Source: Chromobacterium piscinae (GTDB lineage Bacteria; Pseudomonadota; Gammaproteobacteria; Burkholderiales; Chromobacteriaceae). Taken from it: DNA of 64,000 bases. Every line of letters starts with the position of its first letter. Position 1 is the first letter of the stretch. Under the pieces are notes generated by a model. The model saw nothing but the letters and a program-made list of their open reading frames with translations. It ran no database searches and was not told where the DNA came from. This document shows, piece after piece, positions 8,270 to 18,326 of this stretch. The stretch spans positions 1-64,000 of the forward strand of contig NZ_JAJOHV010000092.1 of NCBI RefSeq assembly GCF_021129175.1, read 5' to 3'. Position numbers and translations under genes: made by a program.

Positions 8270-9381
8270 GCGGGCTCCGCCAGGCGCGCGGTCAGCTTTT
8301 CTCGCGAGGCGGCCAGTTCATCAGGCATGCCATCCGCGCTGAAGTTAGCGTCGATCTCGCGCAGCAGGGCTTCGATGGCAGACCGGTCGGTCTCCGCGTT
8401 CAGCGCGGATTGAGCGTTTTCCATCAGGCGGCTGACGCGGGACAGCGGCTGCACGGCCGCGGTTTCCACCGCGCTGGCCAGCACGCCATTGGCGCAAGCC
8501 GCCAACTGTTCGCGCAAGACTTCCCGGGCTTGCTGCTGAGCTTCCTGGGTCGGCAGCGCGTACAGCAGCGGCCACAGGTCGGAGGCATCGGCGCTCATGC
8601 GCCCGGCAAGCACTGCGGCGGCGGCGATCAGACGTTGGGATTTGACGATGCGCCGGTCAGACAAATTGATGCCGGCGCCGCGCAATTGACGGATCGCCTG
8701 CGCCAGGATGGGGCGGACCGCGCTCATGTCCGCTTCGCGCGCCGCCGCGCACAGCAGGTCGATGTCTGCGAGGCTGATTTCGGTTGCCGCAGCGGGCTGA
8801 TCGGCTTGCCAGCCGCCCTCAAGCATCGCTTCCAGTTGATGATCCGCAGCGGGCTCGACGAAGGCGTGAAGCAGGAAGCGGTCGCCGAAGGCAGCCAGCG
8901 AGGCGTCGTCAGGCAAACTGTTGGCTGCGCCGATGCAAACCCGCAGTGGGCAATGCAGCTGGGTATGGCCTCGACGGAAGCGCCGCTCGTTCAGGATGCC
9001 CAGCAGGGTGTTGAGGATGGCGGTGGAACCGAGGAATACCTCGTCGAGGAAGGCGACTTCGGCCTCCGGCAGCATTCCGGCGGTGTCGGTCTCTACTGAG
9101 CCTTCGCGCAGCTTGCGCAGGTCTACCGGGCCGAACAGCTCGGAAGGCTCTGTGAAGCGGCCGAGCAGGTATTCGAAGTAACGGCCGCCCATCGTCTGGG
9201 CGACCCGGCGCACAACGGCGCTTTTGGCTGTGCCGGGAGGGCCAATCACCAACAGGTGTTCCTGGGCAACGGCGGCCAGCATGATCAGTTCTGCCAACTG
9301 GTCCCGGCCGACCAGGCCACGGGTTGCGGTGCGGATGCCGGCTCGCACCTGTTGGGCGGCCTGTTGTGACGGAGAGGTCAT
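8266..9381 (-). CDS. MoxR-family AAA+ ATPase, head of the ternary operon
   Basis: A 371-residue AAA+ ATPase of the MoxR clade, to which chaperone-like RavA and CbbQ also belong. Walker A is GPPGTAKS (47-54), Walker B is VAFLDE (108-114, D113/E114), the MoxR signature GRFTEPSELFGPVD is at about 74-87, and sensor 1 lies in IGAANSLPDD. The C-terminal third is helical with heptad-like runs. MoxR ATPases commonly act as a chaperone on a vWA-domain partner, encoded here two genes downstream. The start at 9381 lacks a recognisable Shine-Dalgarno, which is notable for the first gene of a four-gene operon; an alternative start is not obvious. The 257-bp AT-rich upstream region must hold its promoter. 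Confidence 0.92.
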   Translation of the reverse strand: MTSPSQQAAQQVRAGIRTATRGLVGRDQLAELIMLAAVAQEHLLVIGPPGTAKSAVVRRVAQTMGGRYFEYLLGRFTEPSELFGPVDLRKLREGSVETDTAGMLPEAEVAFLDEVFLGSTAILNTLLGILNERRFRRGHTQLHCPLRVCIGAANSLPDDASLAAFGDRFLLHAFVEPAADHQLEAMLEGGWQADQPAAATEISLADIDLLCAAAREADMSAVRPILAQAIRQLRGAGINLSDRRIVKSQRLIAAAAVLAGRMSADASDLWPLLYALPTQEAQQQAREVLREQLAACANGVLASAVETAAVQPLSRVSRLMENAQSALNAETDRSAIEALLREIDANFSADGMPDELAASREKLTARLAEPA

Positions 9382-9638
9382 GATGTTGACATTTAAAAAT
9401 TAGTAATGATCCCAAACTTTCCGCATCGCGTCAAAATGTTAATGTATTGTAACGATATGTTAATTGGTGTGTTCGCGAGCGGGGCTAGACCGGCGCGCGA
9501 CATGCCTTGATTTAATTAAGTACTTAGTGTTTTAATCGAGCGACCGCTGAAAGATTTAAATAGGCGGCAATAATATGCGGGTTAATGTATCAAATCAGCC
9601 TGACACAAGGTGCAGGCAAAACACTACAAGGTGCATGC
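9382..9638. promoter_or_regulatory. AT-rich divergent promoter region between the MoxR operon and GH18 gene
   Basis: This stretch is markedly more AT-rich than its surroundings. It contains repeated TTAAT elements (around 9437-9465) and the palindrome TTAATTAA near 9510. A possible rightward promoter is TTGATT with a 17-bp spacer to TTTTAA (about 9507-9535). I see no convincing leftward promoter. The dense A/T tracts could favour binding by H-NS-like silencers, but this is inference. Confidence 0.45.
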
Positions 9639-10652
9639 ATGAAACGAAAGATTGCTGTCTTGCTGGCCGGCCTGGCTTTTTCTTCCGCCGCGGCTTCGGC
9701 GGCTCCGATGGTGCTGACTTATTACTCGGATTATCAGGGTAATTATGCAGCGCTGACCAAGTACTACTCGAACTTCAACGCGGTTTCCGTCGACTTCTAC
9801 AACATCACCAAGGAAGGCGTGATCACCGGCAATGGGGCGGCCACGCCGACTAATGCGCTGTCATTCTTGCGAGACAGAAAAATCGCCGCCTATGGCTGCA
9901 TTTCCAATGTCGACAGCGATTGGAGCGCGGATATCGCCCATGCGGTTTCGACCACCGCGTTGAATCAGTCGGTGGCCAATCTAGTGAAGTTCGCCCAGGC
10001 CAATGGCTTTGCCGGCATCAACATCGATTTCGAGGCGGTGGCGCAGGGCGACCGCAACAATTTCAGCAACTTCATCCAGGTTTTAGGCCGGGCATTGCAT
10101 GCCAATGGGCTGAAGCTGATCGTCAGCGTGCCGGCTTTCTCCACCAAGGATGAGAACCACGAGGCCAATTATGGCTACGATCTGCGCGCGCTGGGCGCAG
10201 CGGCCGATTATCTGCAAATCATGACTTATGACGAAGCGATTCCTACCTGGCCCCCGGGGCCGGTGGCGGGGTCTGACTGGATGGAAAACGATCTGGACTA
10301 CGCTGTATCGCTGGTGCCGGCGAGCAAGATATTGAACGGCATTCCCGCCTATGGCTATGACTGGAAGTCCGACAACAGCGGCAAACAGCTGTTCTGGAGC
10401 AAGACCCAGGCCTTGATCGCCCAGTATGGCGCCAAGCCGCGCTACGATGCCGGCACTCATTCCGTCAAATTCACCTATGCGGCGAAGGATGGCAGCGGCC
10501 TGCATACCGTCTGGACGGAAAACGCGCGCAGCGTGGCGCTGAAGGCCAGCCTGGTGAACGCTTACGGCCTGGGCGGCACTTCCTTGTACGCGCTGGGTAT
10601 GGAAGATGCCGGCTTCTGGGCCGCGGTGAAGCAGGGCCTGGCGCAGCAGTAG
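9639..10652 (+). CDS. secreted glycoside hydrolase family 18 protein
   Basis: A 337-residue exported GH18 TIM-barrel enzyme. The ATG at 9639 begins a good signal peptide (MKRKIAVLLAGLAFSS, cleavage near ASA-AP at 21) and follows AAGGTG; the longer in-frame start at 9585 would bury it. The catalytic strand reads GINIDFE (126-132), keeping the Asp and the acid Glu (E132) but with Ala and Asn replacing the first two Asp of the chitinase motif DxxDxDxE. The next strands (LIVSVPAF, YLQIMTYDE) are typical of the family. This variant is common in the YaaH-like branch acting on peptidoglycan or short GlcNAc glycans, so chitinase activity should not be assumed. There is no carbohydrate-binding module. 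A bidirectional terminator follows at 10670. Confidence 0.88.
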   Translation: MKRKIAVLLAGLAFSSAAASAAPMVLTYYSDYQGNYAALTKYYSNFNAVSVDFYNITKEGVITGNGAATPTNALSFLRDRKIAAYGCISNVDSDWSADIAHAVSTTALNQSVANLVKFAQANGFAGINIDFEAVAQGDRNNFSNFIQVLGRALHANGLKLIVSVPAFSTKDENHEANYGYDLRALGAAADYLQIMTYDEAIPTWPPGPVAGSDWMENDLDYAVSLVPASKILNGIPAYGYDWKSDNSGKQLFWSKTQALIAQYGAKPRYDAGTHSVKFTYAAKDGSGLHTVWTENARSVALKASLVNAYGLGGTSLYALGMEDAGFWAAVKQGLAQQ

Positions 10653-10669
10653 CCGAGTGTCGGTAATGA

Positions 10670-10693
10670 AAAACCGGGCCTAGGCCCGGTTTT
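10670..10693. terminator. bidirectional terminator between GH18 gene and efflux operon
   Basis: A perfect 24-bp palindrome with GC-rich core (CCGGGCC/GGCCCGG), flanked by A-tract on the left and T-tract on the right, between two convergent genes. It can terminate transcription in both directions. Confidence 0.9.
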
Positions 10694-10711
10694 CTGTTTG
10701 GGGCGGCGGGA

Positions 10712-12103
10712 TTACCAGCGGCCGCCCAGCGCGGCGATCAGCGCCACGCTGCCGGTGTACTGGCGGTTGACCACGGTCCAGAGGTTGTTCTCTGCCGCGA
10801 TGCGGGCGTTTTGCGCCGACAGCACGTTCAGGTAGGCGACGGTGCCGGCCTGGTACTGGTTCATCGCGATGGTCTCCGCCCGCTTGGCCGCGGCCAGCGA
10901 CGCGGTCTGCATGCCATACTCTTCCTTCAGCAGGCTCTGCGCCGACAGATTATCCTCCACGCCTTGCAGCGCGGCGAGCACGGTCTGGCGGTAGCTGGCC
11001 ACGCTGGCGTCGTAGCTGGCGATCGCCTGGTCGGTCTGGGCGCTGCGCAAGCCGGCGTCGAACAGCGTCAGCGCCAGCGAGGGCCCGATGGACCAGATGC
11101 GGTTGGGCAGCGTCACCCAGTCGGCGAAGCTGGAGCCGCGGTAGCCGCCGCTGGCGCCCAGCGTCAGCGTTGGGAAGAAGGCGGCCTTGGCGATGCCGAT
11201 CTGGGCGTTGGCGGCGGCCATATTTCGCTCGGCCGCGGCCACGTCGGGCCGGCGCTCCAGCAGCGCCGACGGCAGGCCAGCCGGAATCTGCGGCAGGTGG
11301 GGCGTTTCCGTGGCCGGGGGCAACCCGAAGCTGGCCGGCGCCTGGCCCAGCTGGGCGGCGATTGCGTGCTCCAGCTGGGCGCGGGTCAGCCGCTTGTCCA
11401 CCACCGCGGCTTGCGCGGTGTGCCATTGGCTTTCGGCCGAGGCCACGGCGTCGTCGCCGACGATGCCGGCGGCGAACTGGTTGCGCGTCAGCTTCAGCGC
11501 TTCGCCCAGCGCCTTCTCGCTGTCGCGCAGATTGGCCAGCTGCCGGTCGGCCACCACCAGCTGCAGGTAGGCGGTGGCCAGCTGCGCCTGGCTGCTCAGG
11601 CGGATGGCGGCCAATTGGGCTTCCGATGCCTGCTGTTTTGCCTTGCCGGCCTCCACCTCGCGCCGCACGCCGCCCCACAGGTCCACTTCCCAGCTGGCGG
11701 ACAAGCCCAGGTTGTAACTGGTGGATGCGCCGGCGCCCGGGGAGGAGACGCCGCGGTTCTGGGAAGCGTTGGCCGACAGCGACGGGAACAGCCCGGCCTG
11801 GGCCTGGCGCAGCTGGGCCTGGGCCTCGCGGTACTGCGCCTCGGCCTGGGCGATGGTGGGGCTTTGTTTATTCAGCGTGTCCATCAGGCCGTTCAACGTC
11901 GGGTCCTGGAATGTCGTCCACCAGTCGCCGCGCGGCATCGCGTCCTGCGGTTCGGCGGTTTTCCAGCGGCCGTCTTCCTTGAAGCTGGCTGGGATGTCCA
12001 GCTTGGGTTTGACGTAGTCGGGGCCGACGGCGCAGCCGGCCAGCGCGGCGGCGATGAAGATGGCGCTCAGGCCGTGTTTCAGCGGTGTTGTTGTTCTATT
12101 CAT
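10712..12103 (-). CDS. outer-membrane efflux lipoprotein, NodT/OprM family (MdtABC partner)
   Basis: A 463-residue TolC-superfamily channel. Its lipoprotein signal ends in AALAGC (Cys about residue 24), followed by AVGPDYVKP, the standard OprM/NodT N-terminus. Two OEP repeats follow, with the typical WWTTFQDP, helical hairpins and GVRREVEAGKA. Anchored in the outer membrane by acylation, it forms the trimeric exit duct for the RND pump encoded upstream. The start is taken at ATG 12103 because GAGGA lies about nine bases upstream; the ATG at 12112 is too close to it. It begins five bases after the mdtC stop, as the last gene of a four-gene leftward operon. Confidence 0.93.
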   Translation of the reverse strand: MNRTTTPLKHGLSAIFIAAALAGCAVGPDYVKPKLDIPASFKEDGRWKTAEPQDAMPRGDWWTTFQDPTLNGLMDTLNKQSPTIAQAEAQYREAQAQLRQAQAGLFPSLSANASQNRGVSSPGAGASTSYNLGLSASWEVDLWGGVRREVEAGKAKQQASEAQLAAIRLSSQAQLATAYLQLVVADRQLANLRDSEKALGEALKLTRNQFAAGIVGDDAVASAESQWHTAQAAVVDKRLTRAQLEHAIAAQLGQAPASFGLPPATETPHLPQIPAGLPSALLERRPDVAAAERNMAAANAQIGIAKAAFFPTLTLGASGGYRGSSFADWVTLPNRIWSIGPSLALTLFDAGLRSAQTDQAIASYDASVASYRQTVLAALQGVEDNLSAQSLLKEEYGMQTASLAAAKRAETIAMNQYQAGTVAYLNVLSAQNARIAAENNLWTVVNRQYTGSVALIAALGGRW

Positions 12104-12108
12104 GGCAA

Positions 12109-15100
12109 TCATTCCTCTTTGCCGCCGGCCAGCGCGTGGCCGCGGCTGCCGCGCCATTTCAGGCACCACAGGCGGAAGCGGTCCAGATACAGGTAGACGA
12201 TGGGGGTGGTGTACAGCGTCAGCAACTGGCTGAGCAGCAGGCCGCCGACGATGGAGATGCCCAGCGGGGTGCGCATTTCGGCGCCGTCGCCATGGCCCAG
12301 CGCCAGCGGCAGCGCTCCGAACAGCGCCGCCATCGTGGTCATCATGATGGGACGGAAACGCAGCAGGCAGGCCTGCAGGATGGCCTCCTGCGGCGGCAGG
12401 TTCTGTTCGCGCTCGGCGGTGAGCGCGAAGTCTATCATCATGATCGCGTTCTTCTTGACGATGCCTATCAGCAGCAGGACGCCGATCAGCGAGATGATGT
12501 TGAACTCGCCGCCGGTGGCCATCAGCGCCAGCAGCGCGCCGACGCCGGCGGAGGGCAGGGTGGAGATGATGGTGATCGGATGCACCACGCTCTCGTACAG
12601 CATGCCCAGCACGATGTAGACCGCCACCAGCGCCGCCAGGATCAAATAAGGCTGGCTGTCCAGCGAGGCCTGGAACGACTTGGCTGTGCCCTGGAAGCTG
12701 GCGTGGATGCTGCTGGGCAGGCCGATGTCGGCGATGGCCGCGTCTATGGCCAGGGTGGCGTCGGACAGCGAGTAGCCCGGCGGCAGGTTGAAGGAGATGG
12801 TGGTGGCGGCGAACTGGCTTTGGTGGTTGACCGACAGCGAGGTGTTGGTCGGCTTCCAGCTGGCGAAGGCCGACAGCGGCGTCGGTTGGCCGCCCGGCGT
12901 TTGCAGATAGATGTCGCGCAGGCTCTCCGGGCTCTGCCAGTACTGCGGCGCCACTTCCAGCACCACGTGGTACTGGTTGAGCGCGTTATAGATGGTGGAA
13001 ACCTGGCGTTGGCCGAAGGCGTCGTTCAGCACCGAGTCCACCTGCGCCTGGGTCAGCCCCAGCCGCGCCATCGCCGCGCGGTCGAAGTTCAGCGTGGTTT
13101 GCAGCCCCTTCACTTCCTGGTCGTTGTTGAGGTCGGCCAGGAAGGGGATCTTGCTCATCGCCTGCTGCACCTTGGGCGTCCATGTGCGCAGCTCGTTCAG
13201 ATCGTCGCCCTGCAGCGTGTACTGGTATTGCGCGTTGCTGGAGCGGCCGCCGATGCGGATGTCCTGCACCGACTGCAGGAACAGCTGGGCGCCGGGTTCC
13301 GCGGCCAGCTTCTTGCGCAGCCGGGCGATCACCTGGTCGGCGTTTTCCTTGCGCTCGGACAATGGCTTCAGGCTGACGAACATATTGGCGCCGTTGCGCT
13401 GGCCGCCGCCGGTGAAGCCCACCACCTTGTCCACCGCCGGATCGGCGCCGACCACATTGATGAAACGTTGCAGTTTGACCTGCATCGCCTGGAAGGAAAT
13501 GCTCTGGTCGGCGCGTATCATGCCGGTCAGGCGGCCGGTGTCCTGCTGCGGGAAGAAGCCCTTGGCGATCACCACGTACAGGAACACGTTGAGCGCGATG
13601 GTGGCGCCCAGGATCGCCATCATCAGCCGGCTGTGGCGCAGCGCCCAGGACAGCGAGCGGCGGTAGCCGTCCAGCATCGCGTCGAACACGCGCTCGCTCC
13701 ATCGGAACAGCTTGCTCGGCTCCTTGCGCGCGTCATGCGCCTTCAGCCAGCGCGCGCACAGCATGGGCGTGGTGGTCAGCGACACCACCAGCGACACCAT
13801 GATCGCCACCGACAGCGTGACCGCGAACTCGCGGAACAGGCGGCCGATGATGCCGCCCATCAGCAAAATGGGGATGAACACCGCGATCAGCGAAATGCTC
13901 ATCGACAGCACGGTGAAACCCACCTCGCGCGCGCCTTGCAGTGCCGCCTGGAACGGCTTCATGCCGTCTTCGATGTGGCGCGAGATGTTCTCCAGCACCA
14001 CGATGGTGTCGTCGACGACGAAGCCGGTGGCGATGGTCAGCGCCATCAGGCTGAGGTTGTTCAAGGAAAAACCGGCCATATACATCACGGCGAAAGTGCC
14101 CACCAGCGACACCGGCACGGTGATGGCTGGAATCGCTGTGGCGCGGCCGTTGCGCAGGAACATGAACACCACCAGGATCACCAGCGCGATGGAGATCGCC
14201 AGCGAACGCTCCACTTCGGACAGCGAGGCGCGGATGGTGGGCGTGCGGTCCATCACCTGGTTGATCTTGATCGCCGACGGGATGGAGGCTTGCAGTTGCG
14301 GCAGCATCGCCTTCACCCGGTCCACCGTCTCGATGATGTTGGCGCCGGGTTGGCGGAACAGGATCAGCATCACCGCCGGCTGCTTGCCGAGCATGCCGGC
14401 GTTGCGCAGGTCCACCACCGAATCCTTGACCTCGGCCACGTCGGAGATGCGCACAGCGCTGCCGTTCTTGTAGCTGACGATCAATGGCAGGTAGTCGCTG
14501 GCCTTGCCGGCCTGGTCGTTGGCCTGCACCTGCCAGTGCTTGTCTTCGTTTTCCAGAAAGCCCTTGGGCCGGTTGGCGTTGGTGCTGGTGATGGCGGAAC
14601 GCACCGTTTCCATGCCGATGCCGTAGTGGTTCAGCTGCGTCGGGTTCATTTCCACCCGCACCGCCGGCTGGGCTCCGCCGCCGATGATCACGTTGCCGAT
14701 GCCGTCCACCTGCGACAGCTTCTGGCCCAGGATGGAGTCCGCCGCGTCGTACATCTGGCCGCGGGTCAGGCTGTCCGAGGTCAGCGCCATGATCATGATG
14801 GGCGCGTCGGCCGGATTCACCTTGCGGTAGGTCGGGTTGGACGGCATGCCGGTGGGCAGCAGCGAGCGGGCGGCGTTGATCGCGGCCTGCACGTCGCGCG
14901 CGGCGCCGTTGATGTCGCGGTCCAGGTCGAACTGCAGCGTGATGTTGCTGGAGCCCAGAGAGCTGGTCGAGGTCATCTCGGTGATGCCGGCGATCCGGCC
15001 CAGCGCGCGCTCCAGCGGCGTGGCCACGGTGGCGGCCATCGTCTCCGGGCTGGCGCCGGGCAGCTTGGCCGACACCGAGATGGTGGGGAAGTCCACCTGC

Positions 15101-15213
15101 GGCAGCGGCGACACCGGCAGCAGCTTGAAGGCGATGGCGCCGGCCAGCAGGATGGCCAGCGTCAACAGCGTGGTGGCCACCGGCCGGCGGATGAAGGGGG
15201 CGGACGGAATCAT
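12109..15213 (-). CDS. mdtC: RND multidrug efflux inner-membrane subunit, MdtC type
   Basis: A 1034-residue proton-driven RND transporter, full length for the family. It shows the N-terminal [10 protein letters not shown] helix, two large periplasmic loops, twelve membrane segments, and the TM4 proton-relay pair in [15 protein letters not shown]. MdtC acts with MdtB in a heterotrimer (MdtB2C in E. coli) that exports bile salts, novobiocin and similar compounds. The start codon overlaps the stop of mdtB by four bases (ATGA), consistent with coupled translation of the two subunits. Assignment to MdtC rather than MdtB rests on being second in the operon and on its N-terminus; the two paralogues here are clearly distinct along their full length. 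Confidence 0.93.
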   Translation of the reverse strand: MIPSAPFIRRPVATTLLTLAILLAGAIAFKLLPVSPLPQVDFPTISVSAKLPGASPETMAATVATPLERALGRIAGITEMTSTSSLGSSNITLQFDLDRDINGAARDVQAAINAARSLLPTGMPSNPTYRKVNPADAPIMIMALTSDSLTRGQMYDAADSILGQKLSQVDGIGNVIIGGGAQPAVRVEMNPTQLNHYGIGMETVRSAITSTNANRPKGFLENEDKHWQVQANDQAGKASDYLPLIVSYKNGSAVRISDVAEVKDSVVDLRNAGMLGKQPAVMLILFRQPGANIIETVDRVKAMLPQLQASIPSAIKINQVMDRTPTIRASLSEVERSLAISIALVILVVFMFLRNGRATAIPAITVPVSLVGTFAVMYMAGFSLNNLSLMALTIATGFVVDDTIVVLENISRHIEDGMKPFQAALQGAREVGFTVLSMSISLIAVFIPILLMGGIIGRLFREFAVTLSVAIMVSLVVSLTTTPMLCARWLKAHDARKEPSKLFRWSERVFDAMLDGYRRSLSWALRHSRLMMAILGATIALNVFLYVVIAKGFFPQQDTGRLTGMIRADQSISFQAMQVKLQRFINVVGADPAVDKVVGFTGGGQRNGANMFVSLKPLSERKENADQVIARLRKKLAAEPGAQLFLQSVQDIRIGGRSSNAQYQYTLQGDDLNELRTWTPKVQQAMSKIPFLADLNNDQEVKGLQTTLNFDRAAMARLGLTQAQVDSVLNDAFGQRQVSTIYNALNQYHVVLEVAPQYWQSPESLRDIYLQTPGGQPTPLSAFASWKPTNTSLSVNHQSQFAATTISFNLPPGYSLSDATLAIDAAIADIGLPSSIHASFQGTAKSFQASLDSQPYLILAALVAVYIVLGMLYESVVHPITIISTLPSAGVGALLALMATGGEFNIISLIGVLLLIGIVKKNAIMMIDFALTAEREQNLPPQEAILQACLLRFRPIMMTTMAALFGALPLALGHGDGAEMRTPLGISIVGGLLLSQLLTLYTTPIVYLYLDRFRLWCLKWRGSRGHALAGGKEE

Positions 15214-18200
15214 GCGTCCACCTCTTCCGCCAGCTTAGGCTTGTCCTTGCGGCCGAAGCGCCGCGCCAGCCGGTCGAAGGCCAGGTAGATCACCGGCGTG
15301 GTGAACAGCGTCAGCACCTGGCTGACCATCAGGCCGCCCACCATGGTGATGCCCAGCGGCTGGCGCAGCTCGGAGCCCATGCCGCCGCCCATCATCAGCG
15401 GCAGCGCGCCCAGCAGCGCCGCCATCGTGGTCATCAGGATGGGGCGGAAGCGCAGCAGGCAGGCTTGGTAGATCGCTTCGCGCGGGCTCATGCCCTGTTC
15501 GCGTTCGGCCTCCAGCGCGAAGTCGATCATCATGATCGCGTTCTTCTTCACGATGCCGATCAACAGGATGATGCCGATGATGGCGATCACCGACAGGTCG
15601 GTGCCGGACACCATCAGCGCAAGCAGCGCGCCGATGCCGGCCGAGGGCAGGGTGGAGAGAATCGTGATCGGGTGGATATAGCTCTCGTACAGCACGCCCA
15701 GCACGATGTACATGGTCACGATGGCGGCCAGGATCAGCCACAGGGTATTGGACAGCGATGCCTGGAAGGCCATCGCGGCGCCCTGGAACTTGGTGTCCAT
15801 GCTGGCCGGCAGGCCCAGCTCGGACTCGGCCTGGCGGATGGCGTCCACCGCCTCGCCAAGCGACGCGCCCTGTTTCAGGTTGAAGGAGATGGTGGCGGTG
15901 GGGAACTGGCCCAGATGGTTGATGGCCAGCGAGGCCGGACGCTCCTCTATGGTGGCCACCGCGTCCAGCGGCACCGGCCCGCCGCTGGCGGTGGGCACGT
16001 AGATGCCCTTCAGCGACAGCGGATCGCGCTGGTGGTCCTTGTCCACCTCCAGCACCACGCGGTACTGGTTGGTCTGGGTGAAGATGGTGGAGATCAGCCG
16101 CTGGCCGAAGGCGTCGTACAAGGCGTTGTCGATGGCCGCGGTGGTGACGCCCAGGCGCGAGGCGACGTCGCGATTGATGTTGACGTAAGCCTGCAGGCCC
16201 TTGTCCTGCAGGTCGCTGGCGACATCGGCCAGCGCCGGCTCCTGCTGCAGCCGGTGCACCAGCTTGGGCACCCAGGCGGACAGATCGTCCTGGCTGGTGG
16301 CCTGCAAGGTGAACTGATACTGGGTGCGGCTGACGCGGGCGTCGATGGTCAGATCCTGCACCGCCTGCAGGTACAGCGACATGCCCGGCACCTCGTCGGC
16401 GCGTTGCTGCAGCCGAGAGAGCACGGTGCGGATGTCGTCGCGCTCGCCCTTGGGCTTCAGATTGATCAGCAGGCGGCCGCTGTTCAGCGTGGCGTTGGTG
16501 CCGTCCACGCCGATGAAGGACGACAGGCTGTCCACCGCCGGGTCTTTCAGCAGTTGCTCGGCCAGTTTTTCCTGGCGGTCGGCCATCGCGGTGAAGGAAA
16601 TGGACTGCGAAGCCTCGCTGATGCCCTGGATGGCGCCGGTGTCCTGCAGCGGGAAGAAGCCCTTGGGCACCCAGACGTACAGCGCCGCGGTCAGCGCCAC
16701 GGTGCCGACGGCCACCAGCAGCGTGGTTTTTTGGCGATCCAGCACCCAGGTCAGCATCTTGCCGTAGCGGGCGATGACGTCGTCGAAGAACTTGCCGCTG
16801 GCGTGGTAGAAGCGGCCCTGCTTTTCCTCCGGCACGTGCTTGAGCAGCCGCGCGCACATCATCGGCGTCAGCGTCAGCGAGATGAAGGCGGAGATCAGGA
16901 TGGACACCGCCAGCGTGACGGCGAATTCGCGGAACAGCCGGCCCACCACGTCGCCCATGAACAGCAGCGGGATCAGCACCGCGATCAGCGAGATGGTCAG
17001 CGAGATAATGGTGAAGCCGATCTGTTTGGAGCCTTTCAGCGCCGCTTCCATCGGCTTCTCGCCTTCCTCGATGTAGCGGGCGATGTTCTCGATCATCACG
17101 ATGGCGTCGTCGACGACGAAGCCGGTGGCGATGGTCAGCGCCATCAGCGTCAGGTTGTTGATGGAGAAGCCGGTCAGGTACATCACGCCGAAGGTGCCCA
17201 CCAGCGACAGCGGCACCGCCACCGCCGGAATGATGGTGGCCGGCACGTTGCGCAGGAAGACGAAGATCACCATCACCACCAGCGCGATGGCCAGCATCAG
17301 CTCGAACTCCACGTCCTCCACCGAGGCGCGGATGGTCACGGTGCGGTCGCTCAGCACGTGCACGTCCACCGAGCCGGGCAGGGTGCCCTGCAATTGCGGC
17401 AGCAGCGACTTGATGCGGTCGGTCACCTGGATCACGTTGGCGCCCGGCTGGCGCTGCACGTTGAGAATGATGGCCGGCGTGGCGCCGGACCAGGCGGCCA
17501 GCCGGGTGTTCTCGGCCGACTCCACCACCTTGGCGACGTCCCTGACGTAGACCGGAGCGCCGTTCTGATAGGCGACGATGACGTTGCGGTACTCCTCGGC
17601 CGACTGCAACTGGTCGTTGCCGTCCACGGTGGAGGCCTGGTTCGGGCCGTCGAAGCTGCCCTTGGCCTGGTTGACGTTGGCGGCGGCGACGGCGGTGCGG
17701 ATGTCTTCCAGCGTCAAGCCGCGCGAGGCCAGCGCCTTGGGGTTGCTCTGGATGCGCACGGCCGGCCGCTGGCCGCCGCTGATGCTGACCAGACCTACGC
17801 CGGGCACTTGCGACAGTTTCTGGGCCAGGCGGGTGTCGACCATGTCCTCCAGCTTGGTCAGCTCCAGGGTGGGCGAGCTGATGGCGACGGTGAGGATGGG
17901 CGTGTCGGCCGGGTTGACCTTGTTGTAGACCGGCGGGCTGGGCAGGTCGGACGGCAGCAGGTTGCCGGCGGCGTTGATCGCCGCCTGGACTTCCTGCTCG
18001 GCCACGTCCAGCGTCAGGTCCAGGCTGAATTGCAGCGTGATCACCGAGGCGCCGCCGGAGCTGGACGAGGACATCTGCGACAGGCCAGGCATCTGGCCAA
18101 ACTGGCGTTCCAGCGGCGCGGTGACCGACGAGGTCATCACGTCTGGGCTGGCCCCGGGGTAGAGCGTCACCACCTGGATGGTTGGATAGTCGACTTCCGG

Positions 18201-18311
18201 CAGCGCCGATACCGGCAACATTCTCCAGGCGACCAGGCCGGTCAGCAGGATGGCCACCATCATCAGAGTGGTGGCCACCGGCCGCGTAATGAACGGACGG
18301 GAAGGGTTCAT
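15210..18311 (-). CDS. mdtB: RND multidrug efflux inner-membrane subunit, MdtB type
   Basis: A 1033-residue RND transporter, first of two tandem paralogues. It begins [20 protein letters not shown] and contains [23 protein letters not shown] (the proton-relay Asp pair in TM4) and [14 protein letters not shown], typical of MdtB. The ATG at 18311 has GGGAGG about eight bases upstream. It sits 15 bp after mdtA and overlaps mdtC by four bases. MdtB and MdtC form a mixed trimer in the inner membrane, connected by MdtA to an outer-membrane channel, here the OprM-like protein at the end of the operon. No two-component regulator gene (BaeSR) is adjacent in this window. Confidence 0.93.
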   Translation of the reverse strand: MNPSRPFITRPVATTLMMVAILLTGLVAWRMLPVSALPEVDYPTIQVVTLYPGASPDVMTSSVTAPLERQFGQMPGLSQMSSSSSGGASVITLQFSLDLTLDVAEQEVQAAINAAGNLLPSDLPSPPVYNKVNPADTPILTVAISSPTLELTKLEDMVDTRLAQKLSQVPGVGLVSISGGQRPAVRIQSNPKALASRGLTLEDIRTAVAAANVNQAKGSFDGPNQASTVDGNDQLQSAEEYRNVIVAYQNGAPVYVRDVAKVVESAENTRLAAWSGATPAIILNVQRQPGANVIQVTDRIKSLLPQLQGTLPGSVDVHVLSDRTVTIRASVEDVEFELMLAIALVVMVIFVFLRNVPATIIPAVAVPLSLVGTFGVMYLTGFSINNLTLMALTIATGFVVDDAIVMIENIARYIEEGEKPMEAALKGSKQIGFTIISLTISLIAVLIPLLFMGDVVGRLFREFAVTLAVSILISAFISLTLTPMMCARLLKHVPEEKQGRFYHASGKFFDDVIARYGKMLTWVLDRQKTTLLVAVGTVALTAALYVWVPKGFFPLQDTGAIQGISEASQSISFTAMADRQEKLAEQLLKDPAVDSLSSFIGVDGTNATLNSGRLLINLKPKGERDDIRTVLSRLQQRADEVPGMSLYLQAVQDLTIDARVSRTQYQFTLQATSQDDLSAWVPKLVHRLQQEPALADVASDLQDKGLQAYVNINRDVASRLGVTTAAIDNALYDAFGQRLISTIFTQTNQYRVVLEVDKDHQRDPLSLKGIYVPTASGGPVPLDAVATIEERPASLAINHLGQFPTATISFNLKQGASLGEAVDAIRQAESELGLPASMDTKFQGAAMAFQASLSNTLWLILAAIVTMYIVLGVLYESYIHPITILSTLPSAGIGALLALMVSGTDLSVIAIIGIILLIGIVKKNAIMMIDFALEAEREQGMSPREAIYQACLLRFRPILMTTMAALLGALPLMMGGGMGSELRQPLGITMVGGLMVSQVLTLFTTPVIYLAFDRLARRFGRKDKPKLAEEVDA

Positions 18312-18326
18312 GCGCAGTCCTCCCGT

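Noticed and set aside
9382..9638. CviR-type quorum-sensing box before the GH18 gene
   Set aside because: No CTG-N2-10-CAG element like those known from violacein promoters was found in the region.
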